A stretch of DNA of 64,000 nucleotides from Microcaldota archaeon (GCA_021818925.1 JAKASU010000002.1:25347-89346), one strand, 5' to 3'; shown: positions 32,172-40,932, counted from the stretch's first letter. Translations and numbers: made by a program. The notes: generated by a model not told the origin, from the letters alone.

Positions 32172-32194
32172 TATCCAAGTTACACCACGTGCCC
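32120..32194 (-). tRNA. tRNA-Arg (anticodon GCG)
   Basis: Minus-strand cloverleaf: acceptor GGGCACG/CGTGCCC, D-arm GTGT..GCAC, anticodon stem GCAGC/GCTGT with loop TTGCGGA (anticodon GCG), T-arm GCGGG-TTCAAAT-CCCGC, discriminator G. No intron. TATA TTTAAA (32219-32224) lies 26-27 nt upstream, interleaved with the plus-strand TATA (CTTTTATATA, ~32201-32210) of the zinc-ribbon/aEF1B operon. Confidence 0.94.
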
Positions 32195-32275
32195 TCGTTG
32201 CTTTTATATATTTTCGCCTTTAAATAAGATTCTACGCTTCTTTGAAGTGATAAAATAGCGACACTAGTAGGAAAA

Positions 32276-32422
32276 GTGTGCAGCTCGTGCGGCAGGCTCA
32301 CCTCTTCGTATACTGAATTCAAGTGCCCGAGCTGCGGCAAGAGCACGATAATAAGATGCATGCGCTGCCGCGAGACGTACAACAAGTACAGATGCAAGGA
32401 GTGCAAATTTGAGGGTCCTTGA
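32276..32422 (+). CDS. Small zinc-ribbon protein (HVO_2753/DUF1610-like)
   Basis: About 48 residues with four CxxC pairs: CSSCGRL, CPSCGKS, CMRCRE and CKECKFEGP. The ending CxxCxFEGP and the position just before aEF1B are characteristic of this archaeal two-zinc protein family, which has been linked to RNA or ribosome-related functions. Start is uncertain: GTG at 32276 is conservative, but an ATA at 32255 after GTGAT would give the longer N-terminus usual in the family. The stop overlaps the aEF1B ATG (TGATG). Confidence 0.8.
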   Translation: MCSSCGRLTSSYTEFKCPSCGKSTIIRCMRCRETYNKYRCKECKFEGP

Positions 32423-32667
32423 TGGGCGAAGTGGCTGTTCTTTTCAGGGTGTACGCGGAGGAGGGCAAAGAGGAGAGCGTCAGGAAGGAGATAGCCGACA
32501 GGCTCAAGCCAAAAGGCTCGCAGCTCGAGGACGTGGCCTTCGGGATAAAGACGATAAAGGTGCTCTTCGTGCATGACGACTCAACGGGCAGCTCGGCCAT
32601 CGAGGAGCAGATAAGGAAGATACCTGGCGTAAAGGAAGTTGAGATAGTTGAGGAAGGCCTGACATAA
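32422..32667 (+). CDS. ef1b: Elongation factor 1-beta (aEF1B)
   Basis: Guanine nucleotide exchange factor for aEF1A. 81 residues: MGEVAVLFRVYAEEGKEESV at the start, EDVAFGIKTIKVLFVHDDST in the middle and KEVEIVEEGLT at the end, all standard. Coupled to the zinc-ribbon gene by TGATG overlap, a conserved archaeal pair. Confidence 0.93.
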   Translation: MGEVAVLFRVYAEEGKEESVRKEIADRLKPKGSQLEDVAFGIKTIKVLFVHDDSTGSSAIEEQIRKIPGVKEVEIVEEGLT

Positions 32668-32738
32668 CAGCCGCCGCTTCCATGAAAGGGTTAAATAGTT
32701 TAGAAACATAGTGTAAACCACGTCTTTCTGGGGGTCCG

Positions 32739-34751
32739 ATGATCGATTCTATTGAGCTCAAGAACTGGAAGACACACAAGAACACGAAGCTCAGGTTCTC
32801 CAAGGGCACGAACATACTGCTCGGCCAGATGGGAGCGGGAAAGAGCAGCATAATGGACGCGATCTCGTTCGCTCTTTTTGGTACGTATCCCGCGGTGCAG
32901 CACAGGCGCGTCGCGGTTGACGAGATAATAATGAACAGGCCGCAGCAGGAGAAGAATGCGAGCGTGATCCTCGAGTTCGGAATAGACGGAGCCGCATACT
33001 CGATAGAGAGGAGCCTGGAGCTGAACGGCTCTACCAAGGCCACGCTGAGCAAGGACGGCGCGTACCTGCAGTCGCAGCCGCAGAGGGTCAACGAGGAGAT
33101 AGAGCGCATACTCAAGGTTGACTACGACCTCTTCTCGAGAGCGATATACTCGGAGCAGAACAGGCTCACTTACTTCCTTGAACTGAGGCCCGCGGAGAGG
33201 AAAAAGCAGATAGACGGGCTGCTCGGCCTCGACAGGTTCGCGGCGGCGCAGGAGAACGCGACGTCGCTGATAAATAGGATAAAGGATATCGCGTCGGAAG
33301 GCGAGAAGACGATAGCGCAGTTTGACGTGAAGAAACTGAAGGAGCAGCACAGGGCGCTGCTCGACGAGGTGGAGAGGGCGGCGAAGGAGAGGGAGGGCCT
33401 GTCGAAGGAGCTTGCTGTTCAGGAGAAGAAGGGAAAGGATCTGAGCGGCGAGCTGGAGAAGACGAAGAAGATGTACAACAGGAAGATCCTGCTGACGAAG
33501 GAGGTCGCTGAACTGAAGAGCAGGATCGGCGTGATCGAGAAGGAGATTGAGAAGATAAGGAAGAGGGGGGTGGCGGACAAAGCGTCCCTGGAGAGATTGC
33601 TATCGGAGAAGAAGAAAAGCATCGATCTGCTTACCGCGGAGGGAAGAAAGACTGATGAGAGCGAGAAGAAAGCCTTCGAAGAGCTGGCACAGCTCACGGC
33701 GAGCAGGAGCGAGCAGCAGAAATGGCTTGTCGAGCTTGAGAAGCACCTGGGCAAATGCCCGATATGCGAGAGGGACCTGTCGGAGGAGATAAGGAAGAGG
33801 ATAGTGGACGAGAAGAGCTCCTTCATAGCGAAGCTCGACGAACAGGCCAAGAGCATGAAGGACGAGAACAGCAAGCTTAGGAAGAAAAAGGAAGAGGCGA
33901 ACGAGGCGGTCTCCAAGGCGAAGGAGGAGCTGGCGAAGCTCCAGATGGAGAGCGAGACAGTGGAAAGGCTCGAGGGCTACGTTGCCGACAAGGACAAGGC
34001 GGCCAAGACGCTCGGCGAGAAGGAGAAGGAGCTCGGAACGATGAAGGTGGATGAGGAGAGCATAGACAAGATGCAGAAAGAGTTCACGCAGATAAACGTC
34101 AAGATAAAGGAGTACTCCACGAAGATCGATGCCATCTCAAGGGCGGAAAAGGAAAAGTCGGCTCAGGCGGGGGAGAAGAAGAAGGAGATAGAGACGATAG
34201 ACAAGATGCAGGAGGATGTGGAGAATAAGAAGAAGGCTACTGAAAGCCTTGTTGCGTTCAAGGAGGCGCTTGCGGAAACGCAGACGATGCTGCGAACGCG
34301 CCTGATCGGTTCCATAAACGAGATAATGCACGAGATATGGCCCGAGCTGTATCCCTACGGCGACTACCAGGGTCTCCTGCTGGAGCCGACAGCCGAGGAC
34401 TATGTGCTGAAGGTGAAGACCTCGCGCGGGGAGAACAACGGCTGGGCCGACGTCGACACGATAGCCAGCGGTGGGGAGAAGAGCGTCGCGTGCCTTGCCA
34501 TGCGCGTAGCGTTCGCCCTGGTGCTCGTGCCGAACCTCAGGTGGATCATACTCGATGAGCCCACTCACAACATAGACCAGCAGGGCCTGGGCAGGTTCGT
34601 GAAGGCGATAAACGAGGTGTTGCCGAGGCTGGTTGAGCAGGTCTTCATAATCACGCACGATGAGATGCTCAAGCAGGCGGTAAACGCTAGGATCTACGTG
34701 CTGTCAAGAAACAAGGAAGAGAGCGGTGGCACCGTTGTTGAGGCCTACTGA
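32739..34751 (+). CDS. rad50: Rad50-like DNA repair ATPase
   Basis: ABC-type ATPase of double-strand break repair. Walker A GQMGAGKSS at residues 29-37, Q-loop region YSEQNRLTYFLELRPAERK, long coiled coil with zinc hook CPIC at 340-343, signature ASGGEKSV and Walker B WIILDEPTHNID, D-loop and H-loop ITHDE at the end. 670 residues is short for Rad50 (usually ~850-900), mainly because the coiled coils are short. Mre11, HerA and NurA, its usual neighbours, are not in the window. Confidence 0.92.
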   Translation: MIDSIELKNWKTHKNTKLRFSKGTNILLGQMGAGKSSIMDAISFALFGTYPAVQHRRVAVDEIIMNRPQQEKNASVILEFGIDGAAYSIERSLELNGSTKATLSKDGAYLQSQPQRVNEEIERILKVDYDLFSRAIYSEQNRLTYFLELRPAERKKQIDGLLGLDRFAAAQENATSLINRIKDIASEGEKTIAQFDVKKLKEQHRALLDEVERAAKEREGLSKELAVQEKKGKDLSGELEKTKKMYNRKILLTKEVAELKSRIGVIEKEIEKIRKRGVADKASLERLLSEKKKSIDLLTAEGRKTDESEKKAFEELAQLTASRSEQQKWLVELEKHLGKCPICERDLSEEIRKRIVDEKSSFIAKLDEQAKSMKDENSKLRKKKEEANEAVSKAKEELAKLQMESETVERLEGYVADKDKAAKTLGEKEKELGTMKVDEESIDKMQKEFTQINVKIKEYSTKIDAISRAEKEKSAQAGEKKKEIETIDKMQEDVENKKKATESLVAFKEALAETQTMLRTRLIGSINEIMHEIWPELYPYGDYQGLLLEPTAEDYVLKVKTSRGENNGWADVDTIASGGEKSVACLAMRVAFALVLVPNLRWIILDEPTHNIDQQGLGRFVKAINEVLPRLVEQVFIITHDEMLKQAVNARIYVLSRNKEESGGTVVEAY

Positions 34752-34909
34752 TTCTCGCGCATTATCTTCAGAAAGATTTCTGCTACTCTCTTTCTGCGCT
34801 CTGCTTTGAAGGCCCTTATGCCTTCGGGGGAAAATGGGTGCGTCTCTATGTATATGCGCTCCTGCCTTGCTTTTTCGCTTTCCGCGAGCATCTTTGCAAA
34901 GTTAGGCAT
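34745..34909 (-). CDS. Small helical protein downstream of ftsZ2
   Basis: 54 residues: MPNFAKMLAESEKARQERIY, then IETHPFSPEGIRAFKAERRK and a helical end (RVAEIFLKIMRENQ). Highly charged, no known motif. It starts 9 nt after the FtsZ2 stop on the same strand and its 3' end overlaps the convergent Rad50 stop by 7 nt. Likely co-transcribed with FtsZ2. Function unknown. Confidence 0.6.
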   Translation of the reverse strand: MPNFAKMLAESEKARQERIYIETHPFSPEGIRAFKAERRKRVAEIFLKIMRENQ

Positions 34910-34918
34910 GCGCTCACT

Positions 34919-35959
34919 CTACAGCATCCCAAGCCCGAGGCCGCTCTCCTGCTTCGGCTCCTTCCCCAGAACAGATGAGCCGCTCACTCCTGTGAATATG
35001 CCTATTATCTCGACCTTGCCCATGTAGTTGGGGTCAAGCCTCGCTCCCCATGTAACGTTCGCGTTCGTCGCAACCTTGTCTGTGAGCTTTGTGGCTATGT
35101 CGTTGGCCTCTCCCAGAGTCAGGTCAGGACCTCCGATGATGTGTAGCAGCACTCCGCTCGCCTTGGAGTAGTCAACGTCGAGCAGCTTGTTCTTGAGCGT
35201 CGAGTTGACCGAGTCGTCGACCTTATTTGACCCCTGGCCCGTGCCCACGCTTATCATCGCAAGCCCGCCGGATGCCATTATCGTGCGCACATCCGCGAAA
35301 TCGAGGTTTATCAGGCTGGGCTGGGTTATAGTTTCCGTAATTCCGCGCACCGCCTTTGCTGTTATCTCGTCGGCGAGCATGAACGTCTTCTCTATCGGAA
35401 GGTTGGGGTACAGGGAGACCAGCTTCTGGTTGTCTATCACAACGACGGTGTCAAGATTCTGCTTAAGCTTATCCACCCCCTTCCTCGCGGTCTCAAGCCT
35501 CACTCTCTCCAAGGAGAACGGAAGCGTGACTATCCCTATGACTATCGCTCCGGACTCCTTTGCTATCCTCGCGACAACGGGCATCGCTCCTGTTCCTGTG
35601 CCCCCTCCCATTCCCGCAGTTATGAATACAAGGTTAGTGTCTTTGAGGAGGAACTCTATCTCGTTCCTCGAAAGCTCTGCTGATTTCTCCCCTATCTCAG
35701 GGAAACCTCCAGCACCGAGCCCGTGAGTGAGTTCCTTGCCGAGTATGAGCTTGGTGACATTCGGGTTGATCGTGGCGAGCTGCTTGCCATCGGTGTTGAA
35801 GGCGAAAAGCCCTGCGCCCTTGATGTCCATCATGCTGAGCCGCTGCACCGTGTTGTTTCCTCCGCCGCCCACTCCTACAACCGCTATCTTTGGCTTGAAG
35901 AACTCGAACTCCTGCGGAATGCTGCCTTGTGTTGGTTCGACCGGGTCGCCTCCGTACAT
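34919..35959 (-). CDS. ftsZ2: Cell division GTPase FtsZ (FtsZ2-type)
   Basis: Tubulin-like GTPase of the division ring. Motifs: [25 protein letters not shown], the tubulin signature [13 protein letters not shown], and T7-loop region [16 protein letters not shown] second FtsZ at 54.4 kb sits beside SecE and is the FtsZ1 type, so this one is called FtsZ2. ATG 35959 is preferred to TTG 35986 because a TATA box (CTTTTTATC, ~35994) predicts a start near 35968. 346 residues. Confidence 0.9.
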   Translation of the reverse strand: MYGGDPVEPTQGSIPQEFEFFKPKIAVVGVGGGGNNTVQRLSMMDIKGAGLFAFNTDGKQLATINPNVTKLILGKELTHGLGAGGFPEIGEKSAELSRNEIEFLLKDTNLVFITAGMGGGTGTGAMPVVARIAKESGAIVIGIVTLPFSLERVRLETARKGVDKLKQNLDTVVVIDNQKLVSLYPNLPIEKTFMLADEITAKAVRGITETITQPSLINLDFADVRTIMASGGLAMISVGTGQGSNKVDDSVNSTLKNKLLDVDYSKASGVLLHIIGGPDLTLGEANDIATKLTDKVATNANVTWGARLDPNYMGKVEIIGIFTGVSGSSVLGKEPKQESGLGLGML

Positions 35960-36001
35960 CTTACCACGTATTATAGTCGATGGCAAAGATAAAAAGACTT
36001 C

Positions 36002-36832
36002 TTATCGCTTCTGGGGCAGCTCGTGCCATTGCAGTCTTTCGCCGATCAGCGCTCTTGCTCCCCATCTTGCGCTCTTCGGGCGCTTCTCTATGTATTTCAG
36101 GAGCTCATCCACACGACCCGCCACCACGTTGGCTTTGTCGGGTGCCAGTACGCTTGCCCTTTCCTTCAGGTTCGCGAGGTTGGTTGTGAAGTCCTTCCAG
36201 ATCCCCCAGTTTCGAGATGCGAGTCGCGCTATCTCGTTGTAGCGTATGTTGCCCGCTTCTTGGCCGAGCCTGAAGTCGAAAAACGCGGCGCACAAATCCT
36301 GGAGGTCCTTGTCCGTAATCTCTACGATCTGCAGCTTTGTCATTATGAGTTCTGTTATCGGCAGAGTTTGCCCCGCCCCTTCAAGCCCCTTGCGGAAATC
36401 GAGCTTGTGGCACATCTGGAAGCCATCGACAAATATGTCGACCTGCCTTCTGTTCTGGTTGTCTATGTAGAGGATCTGGTCTGGATGGGTTACATTGGCT
36501 CTGAGCGGGTATTCATATCCGAGTTCGTCCATCAGCTTCTTTAGCTTGCTGACGTCGTTTCTTTTGACCGCCAGGTCAACATCATTGTTGTTCCTGGCGA
36601 GTGCGCCCTCTTTTGAGCTTGGGCAGATGCGCTTGAAGGCAAGTCCCCCAAGCAATTTGACCGTTATATTCCGCGACGTGGCCTCGTTCAGTATCTGGTC
36701 TGCCGCTTCTGCTGGATCAGCAGGTATGCTAGCGCGTTTTTTCATCTCGTGTTTGGGCTCTAGGTCGGGCTCTCTCATTATTCCAGCACGCTTTGTGCTA
36801 AGCAAGCCAGCTAGGCTAACACCGCCTTCCAC
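36002..36832 (-). CDS. Nucleotidyltransferase-fold protein (MNT-like)
   Basis: The nucleotidyltransferase signature is visible: VKLLGGLAFKRIC, NNDVDLAVKRNDVSKL (DxD) and, later, RRQVDIFVDGFQMCHKLDFR with the third acidic residue. A helical C-terminal half (~130 residues) follows. Target unknown; relatives include AbiEii-type and aminoglycoside-type enzymes. The frame is open to 36913 (TTG), only 8 bp from the divergent PolX start; a TATA box at 36892-36900 predicts a start near 36870, so GTG 36832 or ATG 36778 is more likely. Confidence 0.6.
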   Translation of the reverse strand: MEGGVSLAGLLSTKRAGIMREPDLEPKHEMKKRASIPADPAEAADQILNEATSRNITVKLLGGLAFKRICPSSKEGALARNNNDVDLAVKRNDVSKLKKLMDELGYEYPLRANVTHPDQILYIDNQNRRQVDIFVDGFQMCHKLDFRKGLEGAGQTLPITELIMTKLQIVEITDKDLQDLCAAFFDFRLGQEAGNIRYNEIARLASRNWGIWKDFTTNLANLKERASVLAPDKANVVAGRVDELLKYIEKRPKSARWGARALIGERLQWHELPQKR

Positions 36833-36891
36833 CAGTTCCTTCTGGTTAAGAATCGAATCCCCAAGCGAAGGAAAATCTCTGGTTGTCAAAT

Positions 36892-36900
36892 CTTTTAAAG
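36892..36900. promoter_or_regulatory. Near-palindromic TATA box shared by divergent PolX and nucleotidyltransferase genes
   Basis: CTTTTAAAG reads CTTTAAAAG on the other strand, so one box could serve both directions. Its centre (36896) is 26 nt from the PolX GTG at 36922, giving a leaderless mRNA, and 26 nt from ~36870 on the minus strand. Confidence 0.5.
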
Positions 36901-36921
36901 CCTCGGTGAGCAAAGTTATAC

Positions 36922-38652
36922 GTGATTAACTCCACAATCGCAGAGATGCTTGACGAGATTGCAGACATGCTCGATCTCGAGGGAGTGGAGCGCAGGTTCG
37001 AGGTGCTCGCCTACAGGAAAGCGGCCCAGACGATATCGGCGCTTCAGGAGGACATAGGAGAGCTTTATAAGAAACGCGGGCTAGAGGGCCTGATGGAGCT
37101 GCCTGGCGTGGGCAAGTCCATAGCGGGGAGCATAGAGGAGTACATAAACACTGGGCACATGGGCAAGTACGACGACTTCAAGAAGAGGTATCCTGTTGAT
37201 TTTAAGGAACTGACAAAGATTCAGGGGATGGGGGCCAGGAAGGCGTACAAGCTCTACAAAGCGCTGAAGATAAGGAACATGAGCGACCTGAGGAAGGCGC
37301 TCGAGAAGCACAAGATAAGCAAGCTCGAGGGCTTTGGGGAGCAGAGCGAGGAGCAGATACGCAAAGGCATAGACTTCCTTGAGAGAAGCGGCGGCAGGAT
37401 GCTGCTCGGCAACGCTCTCCCAGAGGCTGAGGCGATACGCGACAAGCTTGTTGCTTCGGGACTCGCCGATAAGGTGCTGATCTGCGGCTCTACAAGGAGG
37501 ATGCGGGAGACAGTTGGCGACCTTGACATACTCATAATATCGGGAAAGGGCGTGAAGGTGATGGACTTCATCACCAAGATGCCGGAAGTGAGCAGCACAA
37601 TCGCGCGCGGACCCACGAAGACCAGCGTAGTGCTGAAGATAGGGCTCAACTGCGACTTCAGGCTCGTTGAGAGGAAGAGCTTCGGAGCTGCAGTGCAGTA
37701 CTTCACCGGCAACAAGGACCACAACGTCAAGGTCAGGGAGATAGCGATAAAGAAAAAGTACAAGCTAAACGAGTACGGCCTGTTCGACAGGAAGGGGAAG
37801 AACGTGGCCTCTGGCGAGGACGAGGAAGACATCTACAAGAAGCTAGGGATGCAGTGGATGGAACCTCCAATGCGCGAGAATAGGGGCGAGGTGGAGCTAT
37901 CGCTCCAGCATAAGATACCAAAACTCGTGCAGCTTGAGGACATACTGGGAGACATGCACGTGCATAGCAGGCACAGTGGGGACAGCACGAACAGCTTCGA
38001 GGAGATCGTGTCTGAGGCTAAGAAACTTGGAAGGAGGTATGCTGGTATAACCGACCATTCGAAGAGCGAGTACATGAACCGCGGGCTAGACGAGAAGCAG
38101 TACATGAAGGTGTTCGCCGAGATAGACAAGGCCAACAAGAAGCTCAGCGACTTCACTCTGCTGAAGAGCGGCGAGGTGGACATACTCAAGGACGGATCCC
38201 TCGACATAAACAGAAAGACTTTGGATGAGATGGACTACGTGCTGGCCGCGGTGCACAGCGGACTCAAGGATCCGAAGGAGAAGATGACGAAGAGGATAGT
38301 AGACGCGCTGAACAGCGGACAGATCGACATACTGGGCCATCCGACGGGCAGGCTGATAAACGAGAGGGAGCCGCTGCTCGCCGATATGGACATGGTCTTC
38401 GAGGCCGCGAAGGACAACAGAGTGGCTATGGAGATAAACGCCCAGCCATCAAGGCTCGACCTGAACGACGAAAACGTGATAAAGGCCAAGAAGTATGGGC
38501 TGAAGTTCGCGATAGACACTGACTCGCACAGGATAGGCCACATGCAGTTCATGCGCTACGGTGTCGGAGTGGCGAAGAGGGCGTGGCTGAAGAAAGAGGA
38601 CATAGTCAACGCCACGGATGTTGGCTCGTTCCTCAAGTTCTTCAAGAAGTGA
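36922..38652 (+). CDS. polX: DNA polymerase X family protein with PHP domain
   Basis: 576 residues. N-terminal HhH and PolX core (VLICGSTRRMRETVGDLDIL with the catalytic DxD, CDFRLVERKSFGAAVQYFTG), then a PHP phosphoesterase domain with DMHVHSRHSGD, AGITDHSKSEYM, GEVDILKDGSLD, AAVHSGL, GHPTGRL and DTDSHR, so the metal ligands look complete. Such enzymes fill short gaps and trim 3' ends in base-excision repair. Start GTG at 36922 fits the shared TATA box. Confidence 0.93.
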   Translation: MINSTIAEMLDEIADMLDLEGVERRFEVLAYRKAAQTISALQEDIGELYKKRGLEGLMELPGVGKSIAGSIEEYINTGHMGKYDDFKKRYPVDFKELTKIQGMGARKAYKLYKALKIRNMSDLRKALEKHKISKLEGFGEQSEEQIRKGIDFLERSGGRMLLGNALPEAEAIRDKLVASGLADKVLICGSTRRMRETVGDLDILIISGKGVKVMDFITKMPEVSSTIARGPTKTSVVLKIGLNCDFRLVERKSFGAAVQYFTGNKDHNVKVREIAIKKKYKLNEYGLFDRKGKNVASGEDEEDIYKKLGMQWMEPPMRENRGEVELSLQHKIPKLVQLEDILGDMHVHSRHSGDSTNSFEEIVSEAKKLGRRYAGITDHSKSEYMNRGLDEKQYMKVFAEIDKANKKLSDFTLLKSGEVDILKDGSLDINRKTLDEMDYVLAAVHSGLKDPKEKMTKRIVDALNSGQIDILGHPTGRLINEREPLLADMDMVFEAAKDNRVAMEINAQPSRLDLNDENVIKAKKYGLKFAIDTDSHRIGHMQFMRYGVGVAKRAWLKKEDIVNATDVGSFLKFFKK

Positions 38653-39918
38653 CTAGTACCAGCCCCTTGCCTTCATCGCTGCCGCGACCCTGCTGACCGC
38701 GATGACGTACGCCGCTGTCCTCGGGCTTATCTTCTTGCCTGCCAGCGCGTACTTCTTCTGCGTGTCTATCGTGTCTGCGAACGACTTGGTTATTATCGTG
38801 TCGAGCCTCTTGTAGACCTCGTCCTGGGTCCAGTAGTAACCCTGGCGGTTTTGCGCCCACTCGAAGTACGAGACTATAACTCCGCCGGAGTTGACAAGGA
38901 AGTCGGGCATGTCCAGCACCTTCCTCTCGAAGAGTATCTGGTCCGCCTCTGGCGTGACCGGTCCATTCGCAAGTTCGAGCACCAGCTTGGCGTGTATCTT
39001 GTCTGCGTTCTGCGCCGTTATCTGGTTCTCGAGGGCCGCGGGTATGAGCACGTCTATATCATCGAGCTCTAGAAGCTCCTCGTTGGTTATCTTCTCACCG
39101 CCTTTGAATGTCACCACGCTCCCGTTCTTCTCCTTTGTCTCCTTCAGCTTCGCGAAGTCGAGGCCCTTGCTTGAATAGATACCGCCGTGGGAGTCGCTTG
39201 TCGCCACCACCTTCGCTCCCAGCTTTGTCGCAAGCTCGAATGCGAATGCGCCTGCATTCCCAAATCCCTGAATAGCTATCTTCGCATTCTTTATGTTGAT
39301 CTTTGCCAATTTTGACGCTTCGCGCAGGACGTACATGCCCCCCATGGCCGTGGAATCGAACCTGCCCTCCGATCCCCATACCTCAAGTGGCTTGCCTGTT
39401 ATGACACCGAACTCGTTGTGGCCCTTGAGTTTCGAGTACTCATCCATCATCCACGCCATTATCTGCGGCGTCGTGTAAACATCTGGAGCCGGTACGTCGA
39501 TGTCCGGTCCTATGAACTGTCCTATCGCGCGTATGTATCCTCTTGATAGCGCCTCGATCTCTTGAGGAGTCATGCTCTTCGTGTCGCAGATCACACCTCC
39601 CTTCGCCCCGCCGTACTGTATGTTGGCGAGAGAGCACTTCCAGGTCATCCACGCCGACAGCGCCTTGACCGTTTCTATGCTCTCCTGCGGGTGGAACCTT
39701 ATGCCTCCCTTGCCGGGTCCGCGGGCGTTGTTGTAAAGCACCCTGAAGCCTGTGAACGTCTTTGTTGTGCCGTTGTGCATCCTCACCGGTATGTTGACTA
39801 TAACGGTCTGCATCGGCTCGCGAAGTATCGCGTGAGCCTGCCTGTCGAGGTTCATCACTGCGGCTGCCGTGTCAAGCTGCTTCTGCGCCATCTTGAAGGG
39901 ATCCAAATTTTCTGCCAT
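38653..39918 (-). CDS. gdhA: Glutamate dehydrogenase
   Basis: Interconverts glutamate and 2-oxoglutarate plus ammonia. Motifs: GPGKGGIRFHPQES, WMTWKCSLANIQYGGAKGGV with the catalytic lysines, DVPAPDVYTTPQIMAWMMDE, and the Rossmann fingerprint AIQGFGNAGAFAFELA. 421 residues is standard. A small helix-turn-helix gene lies 16 nt upstream on the same strand. Convergent with PolX, stop codons adjacent. Confidence 0.95.
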   Translation of the reverse strand: MAENLDPFKMAQKQLDTAAAVMNLDRQAHAILREPMQTVIVNIPVRMHNGTTKTFTGFRVLYNNARGPGKGGIRFHPQESIETVKALSAWMTWKCSLANIQYGGAKGGVICDTKSMTPQEIEALSRGYIRAIGQFIGPDIDVPAPDVYTTPQIMAWMMDEYSKLKGHNEFGVITGKPLEVWGSEGRFDSTAMGGMYVLREASKLAKINIKNAKIAIQGFGNAGAFAFELATKLGAKVVATSDSHGGIYSSKGLDFAKLKETKEKNGSVVTFKGGEKITNEELLELDDIDVLIPAALENQITAQNADKIHAKLVLELANGPVTPEADQILFERKVLDMPDFLVNSGGVIVSYFEWAQNRQGYYWTQDEVYKRLDTIITKSFADTIDTQKKYALAGKKISPRTAAYVIAVSRVAAAMKARGWY

Positions 39919-39934
39919 ATTCTCACATTAAAAA

Positions 39935-40255
39935 TCAAGAGATGTTGAGCACTATAAGCCTGTCGCACAGTTCGTCTATCGCTCTGTCTATCTGCTGCCT
40001 GCTCTCTCCTGAGACTATCTTTCCCACTATCGGGTCGATAAGCTGGTTCTGGGCTATGTATCTCTTTATCCTACCTATGTCATCCGAGTACTTGCTGCGT
40101 AGGTACTTGCTAACTGCGACCTGCACCACCCCAAGCCTCTCGGCTATCTTCTCCTGCGTGTAGCCGTACTTATCGTGCATCGTTGAAGCCACAGACGCCC
40201 TGACAGCGGGCAGCACAGCCCTCACTATTCCCTTGCACTCCGGCTTGTTCGTCAT
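39935..40255 (-). CDS. Helix-turn-helix transcriptional regulator
   Basis: 106 residues with an HTH in YTQEKIAERLGVVQVAVSKY (helix-turn-helix, then LRSKYSDD). An N-terminal ~20 residues (CKGIVRAVLPAVRASVASTM) and a helical C-terminus are like the small archaeal predicted regulators of COG2522. Directly upstream of gdhA, so it may regulate or be co-transcribed with it. Confidence 0.78.
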   Translation of the reverse strand: MTNKPECKGIVRAVLPAVRASVASTMHDKYGYTQEKIAERLGVVQVAVSKYLRSKYSDDIGRIKRYIAQNQLIDPIVGKIVSGESRQQIDRAIDELCDRLIVLNIS

Positions 40256-40289
40256 AAAACATTCTCCATGCGTGTTGCTGTGCGAAACC

Positions 40290-40850
40290 CTAGACTATGC
40301 CCAGATAGTCCTTTATCTTGTCCATCATCTTGCCCGAATGCGAGCCCCTTCGCGGCTCTTCCTCTTCCGGCTCGGGCTTCTTCGCCTTCCTGCTTACGAG
40401 TATGCCGCGCTTCTGCGGCTCCTTCTCCTGCTGCTTTGGTTGCTGCTGCGGCAGGAGCGACTCCGGCATCCTTATCTGCGGCATCTTGATGCCTCGCGCC
40501 GACATCCCGGCTGCCTGGGCAATCACTTCAGCCGCCGAATCGGAACTCATGTTCCTTATTACTATCACATTGGCGCCGTTCTCCTTGGCGAGCCTCACGT
40601 CATCGATTGAGTGGCACACTACCGCCTGCACGCCGTCCTTCTTGTTGAGCAGTATGCCCGCCTGTATCGGATCCCGCGCGACCACTATCGCCTGGTCGTA
40701 GGACCTGTTCTTAAGCTGCTCCGCGACCATCGACGCCATGGTGCTTTCGGCCATGCTGGCCTCCTTGGCGATTATGTTGCTGTGCGTCTGCAGTATGTCC
40801 ACTATCCTATCTACGCTTCCCGGTATGTTGCTAAGGACCAGCAGTCTCAC
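40290..40850 (-). CDS. RpiB-like fold protein with charged tail, unknown
   Basis: The N-terminal ~120 residues resemble the RpiB/LacAB sugar-phosphate isomerase fold: SYDQAIVVARDPIQAGILLN, then GVQAVVCHSIDDVRLAKENG and ANVIVIRN. The usual catalytic Cys loop (GTGxGxS) is not preserved, so enzyme activity is doubtful. A Pro/Gln/Glu-rich tail of ~65 residues ends in a helix (MMDKIKDYLGIV). 186 residues. Confidence 0.5.
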   Translation of the reverse strand: MRLLVLSNIPGSVDRIVDILQTHSNIIAKEASMAESTMASMVAEQLKNRSYDQAIVVARDPIQAGILLNKKDGVQAVVCHSIDDVRLAKENGANVIVIRNMSSDSAAEVIAQAAGMSARGIKMPQIRMPESLLPQQQPKQQEKEPQKRGILVSRKAKKPEPEEEEPRRGSHSGKMMDKIKDYLGIV

Positions 40851-40932
40851 TGATTCCCCTCTCTACTAATAGGCAGCATAAGGTATTAATATAGTAATTA
40901 CAACCAAGTATCTGGCGACAAACGGTGCTGAA

